DNA of 6,882 bases. Origin: Clostridiales bacterium UBA1446 (GTDB lineage: Bacteria; Bacillota; Clostridia; Oscillospirales; Oscillospiraceae). The position numbers and the translations under genes were made by a program. The notes beneath the pieces were generated by a model. That model saw nothing but the letters and a program-made list of their open reading frames with translations, was not told the origin of the DNA and did not search any database. This document shows positions 5,650-6,882 of the stretch, in pieces (the first letter of the stretch is position 1; each line of letters begins with the position of its first letter). Location: assembly GCA_002329245.1 (NCBI GenBank), contig DCTG01000148.1, positions 1-6,882 of the forward strand. The letters run 5' to 3'.

Positions 5650-6195
5650 ATGAACGTTGTAAAAACAAAATTAGAAGGCGTATACATATTGGAGCCTCGG
5701 GTCTTCGGAGACAGCCGGGGTTGGTTTCTGGAGAGCTGGTCAAGGCGAACCCTGGAACAAGCCGGTTTGTTTTATGATTTTGTCCAGGACAATCAAAGCT
5801 TTTCCGCCCAGAAATGCACCCTGCGGGGAATTCACTTTCAGCGCGGGGATAAGGCGCAGGCCAAGCTTGTACGGTGTGTTCGCGGCAAGGTGTTGGACGT
5901 GGCGGTGGACCTGCGTCCGGACAGCCCCACCTTTAAGCAATGGGTTTCGGCAGAACTGTCGGCGGATAATTTCCGGCAGCTTCTCATTCCGCGGGGATTC
6001 GGTCACGCCTTCCTGACCCTGACGGATAACGTGGAGTTTTGTTACAAGGCGGACAATTTCTACGCCCCCGAAGCGGAGGGCGCAATCCTCTGGAATGATC
6101 CGGAAATCGGAATCAAATGGCCTGTAGACAACCCCATTCTCTCAACAAAAGACGCGCAAGCCCCTCTATTAAAAAACGCCGTAACCGGCTTTTAA
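5650..6195 (+). CDS. rfbC: dTDP-4-dehydrorhamnose 3,5-epimerase
   Basis: Inverts C3 and C5 of dTDP-4-keto-6-deoxyglucose to give dTDP-4-keto-L-rhamnose; the family is a cupin-type dimer in the cytoplasm. The 181 residues are full length. FGDSRGWFLESW (19-30) and DNQSFS (47-52) form the substrate-binding N-terminal part. The catalytic His is in LRGIHFQ (H62), with K72 in QAKLVR, H119 in RGFGHAFL, the catalytic Tyr in EFCYKAD (Y132), and an Asp in STKDAQAP (D168) fitting the partner of the His. WNDPEIGIKWP (148-158) is the usual C-terminal signature. All key residues are present, so it should be active. It lies between rfbA and rfbB with gaps of 9 and 10 bases, indicating one operon. RmlC is the alternative name. 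Confidence 0.96.
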   Translation: MNVVKTKLEGVYILEPRVFGDSRGWFLESWSRRTLEQAGLFYDFVQDNQSFSAQKCTLRGIHFQRGDKAQAKLVRCVRGKVLDVAVDLRPDSPTFKQWVSAELSADNFRQLLIPRGFGHAFLTLTDNVEFCYKADNFYAPEAEGAILWNDPEIGIKWPVDNPILSTKDAQAPLLKNAVTGF

Positions 6196-6199
6196 GGAG
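6194..6199 (+). promoter_or_regulatory. rfbB ribosome binding site overlapping the rfbC stop
   Basis: AAGGAG begins inside the TAA stop of rfbC (6193-6195) and is 6 bases from the ATG at 6206. This repeats the stop/SD overlap seen between rfbA and rfbC and fixes the rfbB start. Confidence 0.75.
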
Positions 6200-6205
6200 A
6201 AGGAC

Positions 6206-6882
6206 ATGAAGCTTATCGTCACCGGGGGCGCCGGATTCATTGGCAGCAATTTTATCTATTATCAGCTGGAAAACCATCCGGAAGATGAAATCCTTTGTCT
6301 TGACAAGCTGACCTATGCGGGGAATTTGGAGACGCTGGAAAACGCGCTCCAAAATCCGAAGTTTAAGTTTTTCCGAACGGACATTTCAGACCGGGCCGCC
6401 GTATATGAGCTTTTCGAGAAGGAACACCCGGACATTGTGGTCAACTTCGCCGCGGAGAGCCATGTGGACCGATCTATCGAAAATCCATCCTTGTTTTTAC
6501 AAACCAATGTCATGGGGACACAGGTTCTGCTCGACGCCTGCAGAATGTATGGCATCAGGCGGTTTCATCAGGTATCTACGGATGAAGTCTACGGAGATCT
6601 TCCCTTAGACAAGCCCGAACTCTTATTCACCGAAGAGTCTTCTATCCACACCAGCTCCCCCTACTCCGCCTCCAAAGCGGCCGCGGATTTGTTAGTGCTG
6701 GCCTATCACCGGACCTATAAAATTCCGGTAAGCATCTCCCGCTGCTCCAACAATTACGGACCGTATCACTTTCCGGAGAAGCTCATCCCCCTCATGATCG
6801 CCAACGCGCTGAGCGGAAAGCCCCTGCCCGTTTACGGGGACGGGAAAAACGTGCGGGACTGGCTGTATGTAGAGGACCACTG
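6206..6882 (+). CDS. rfbB: dTDP-glucose 4,6-dehydratase, 3' end outside window
   Basis: Removes water from dTDP-glucose to give dTDP-4-keto-6-deoxyglucose using bound NAD, the step between RfbA and RfbC. The frame is open from the ATG to the window edge, giving 225 residues; family members have about 320-350, so roughly the last third is missing because of the window, not because of a mutation. It is an extended short-chain dehydrogenase. The Rossmann motif TGGAGFIGS is at 6-14, then LTYAGNLE (35-42), NFAAESHVDRSI (80-91), the STDEVYG block carrying the Thr-Asp-Glu catalytic triplet (T125, D126, E127), YSASK with the catalytic Tyr and Lys (Y153, K157), SRCSNNYGPYHFPEKLIP (178-195) and GDGKNVRDWLYVED (211-224). 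These motifs separate it from UDP-galactose 4-epimerases. It is the third gene of the rfb operon. RmlB is the alternative name. Confidence 0.96.
   Translation, partial: MKLIVTGGAGFIGSNFIYYQLENHPEDEILCLDKLTYAGNLETLENALQNPKFKFFRTDISDRAAVYELFEKEHPDIVVNFAAESHVDRSIENPSLFLQTNVMGTQVLLDACRMYGIRRFHQVSTDEVYGDLPLDKPELLFTEESSIHTSSPYSASKAAADLLVLAYHRTYKIPVSISRCSNNYGPYHFPEKLIPLMIANALSGKPLPVYGDGKNVRDWLYVEDH

Overview
The window looks like chromosomal DNA from a Gram-positive, Clostridia-type bacterium, probably near the Oscillospiraceae (Oscillibacter/Sporobacter-like). This rests on the style of the S-layer-homology (SLH) protein, the AGGAGG-type ribosome binding sites and sigma-A-like promoters with 17-base spacers. 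The genus is inference. No RNA gene, mobile element, CRISPR array or phage gene was found.

Layout. Positions 1-1591 (minus strand) hold the N-terminal 530 codons of a secreted SLH protein whose 3' end lies outside the window. Positions 1592-1842 are a divergent control region with one good promoter facing each way and several inverted repeats between or beside them. On the plus strand follow a membrane polyprenyl-phosphate sugar-1-phosphate transferase (1843-3225), a 194-base gap with a GC-rich hairpin, and a family 4 glycosyltransferase (3420-4556). A 199-base gap then carries a second plus-strand promoter and leader hairpins. After it come three tightly packed nucleotide-sugar genes in the order rfbA (4756-5640), rfbC (5650-6195) and rfbB (from 6206, cut by the window end).

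How the genes fit together. RfbA makes dTDP-glucose, RfbB dehydrates it to dTDP-4-keto-6-deoxyglucose, and RfbC epimerises that toward dTDP-L-rhamnose. The final reductase, rfbD, is not in view and may lie just downstream. The membrane transferase would load the first sugar onto undecaprenyl phosphate and the GT4 enzyme would extend the chain. This is therefore the start of a surface polysaccharide locus, probably rhamnose-containing, divergently transcribed from a surface protein whose SLH domains are expected to bind a cell-wall polysaccharide.

The gene content is ordinary and I see no undescribed system. The more interesting signals are in the non-coding DNA: the divergent promoter region, the dyad at the predicted rfb start site, the hairpins, and a drop in GC content between the glycosyltransferase and the rfb block.
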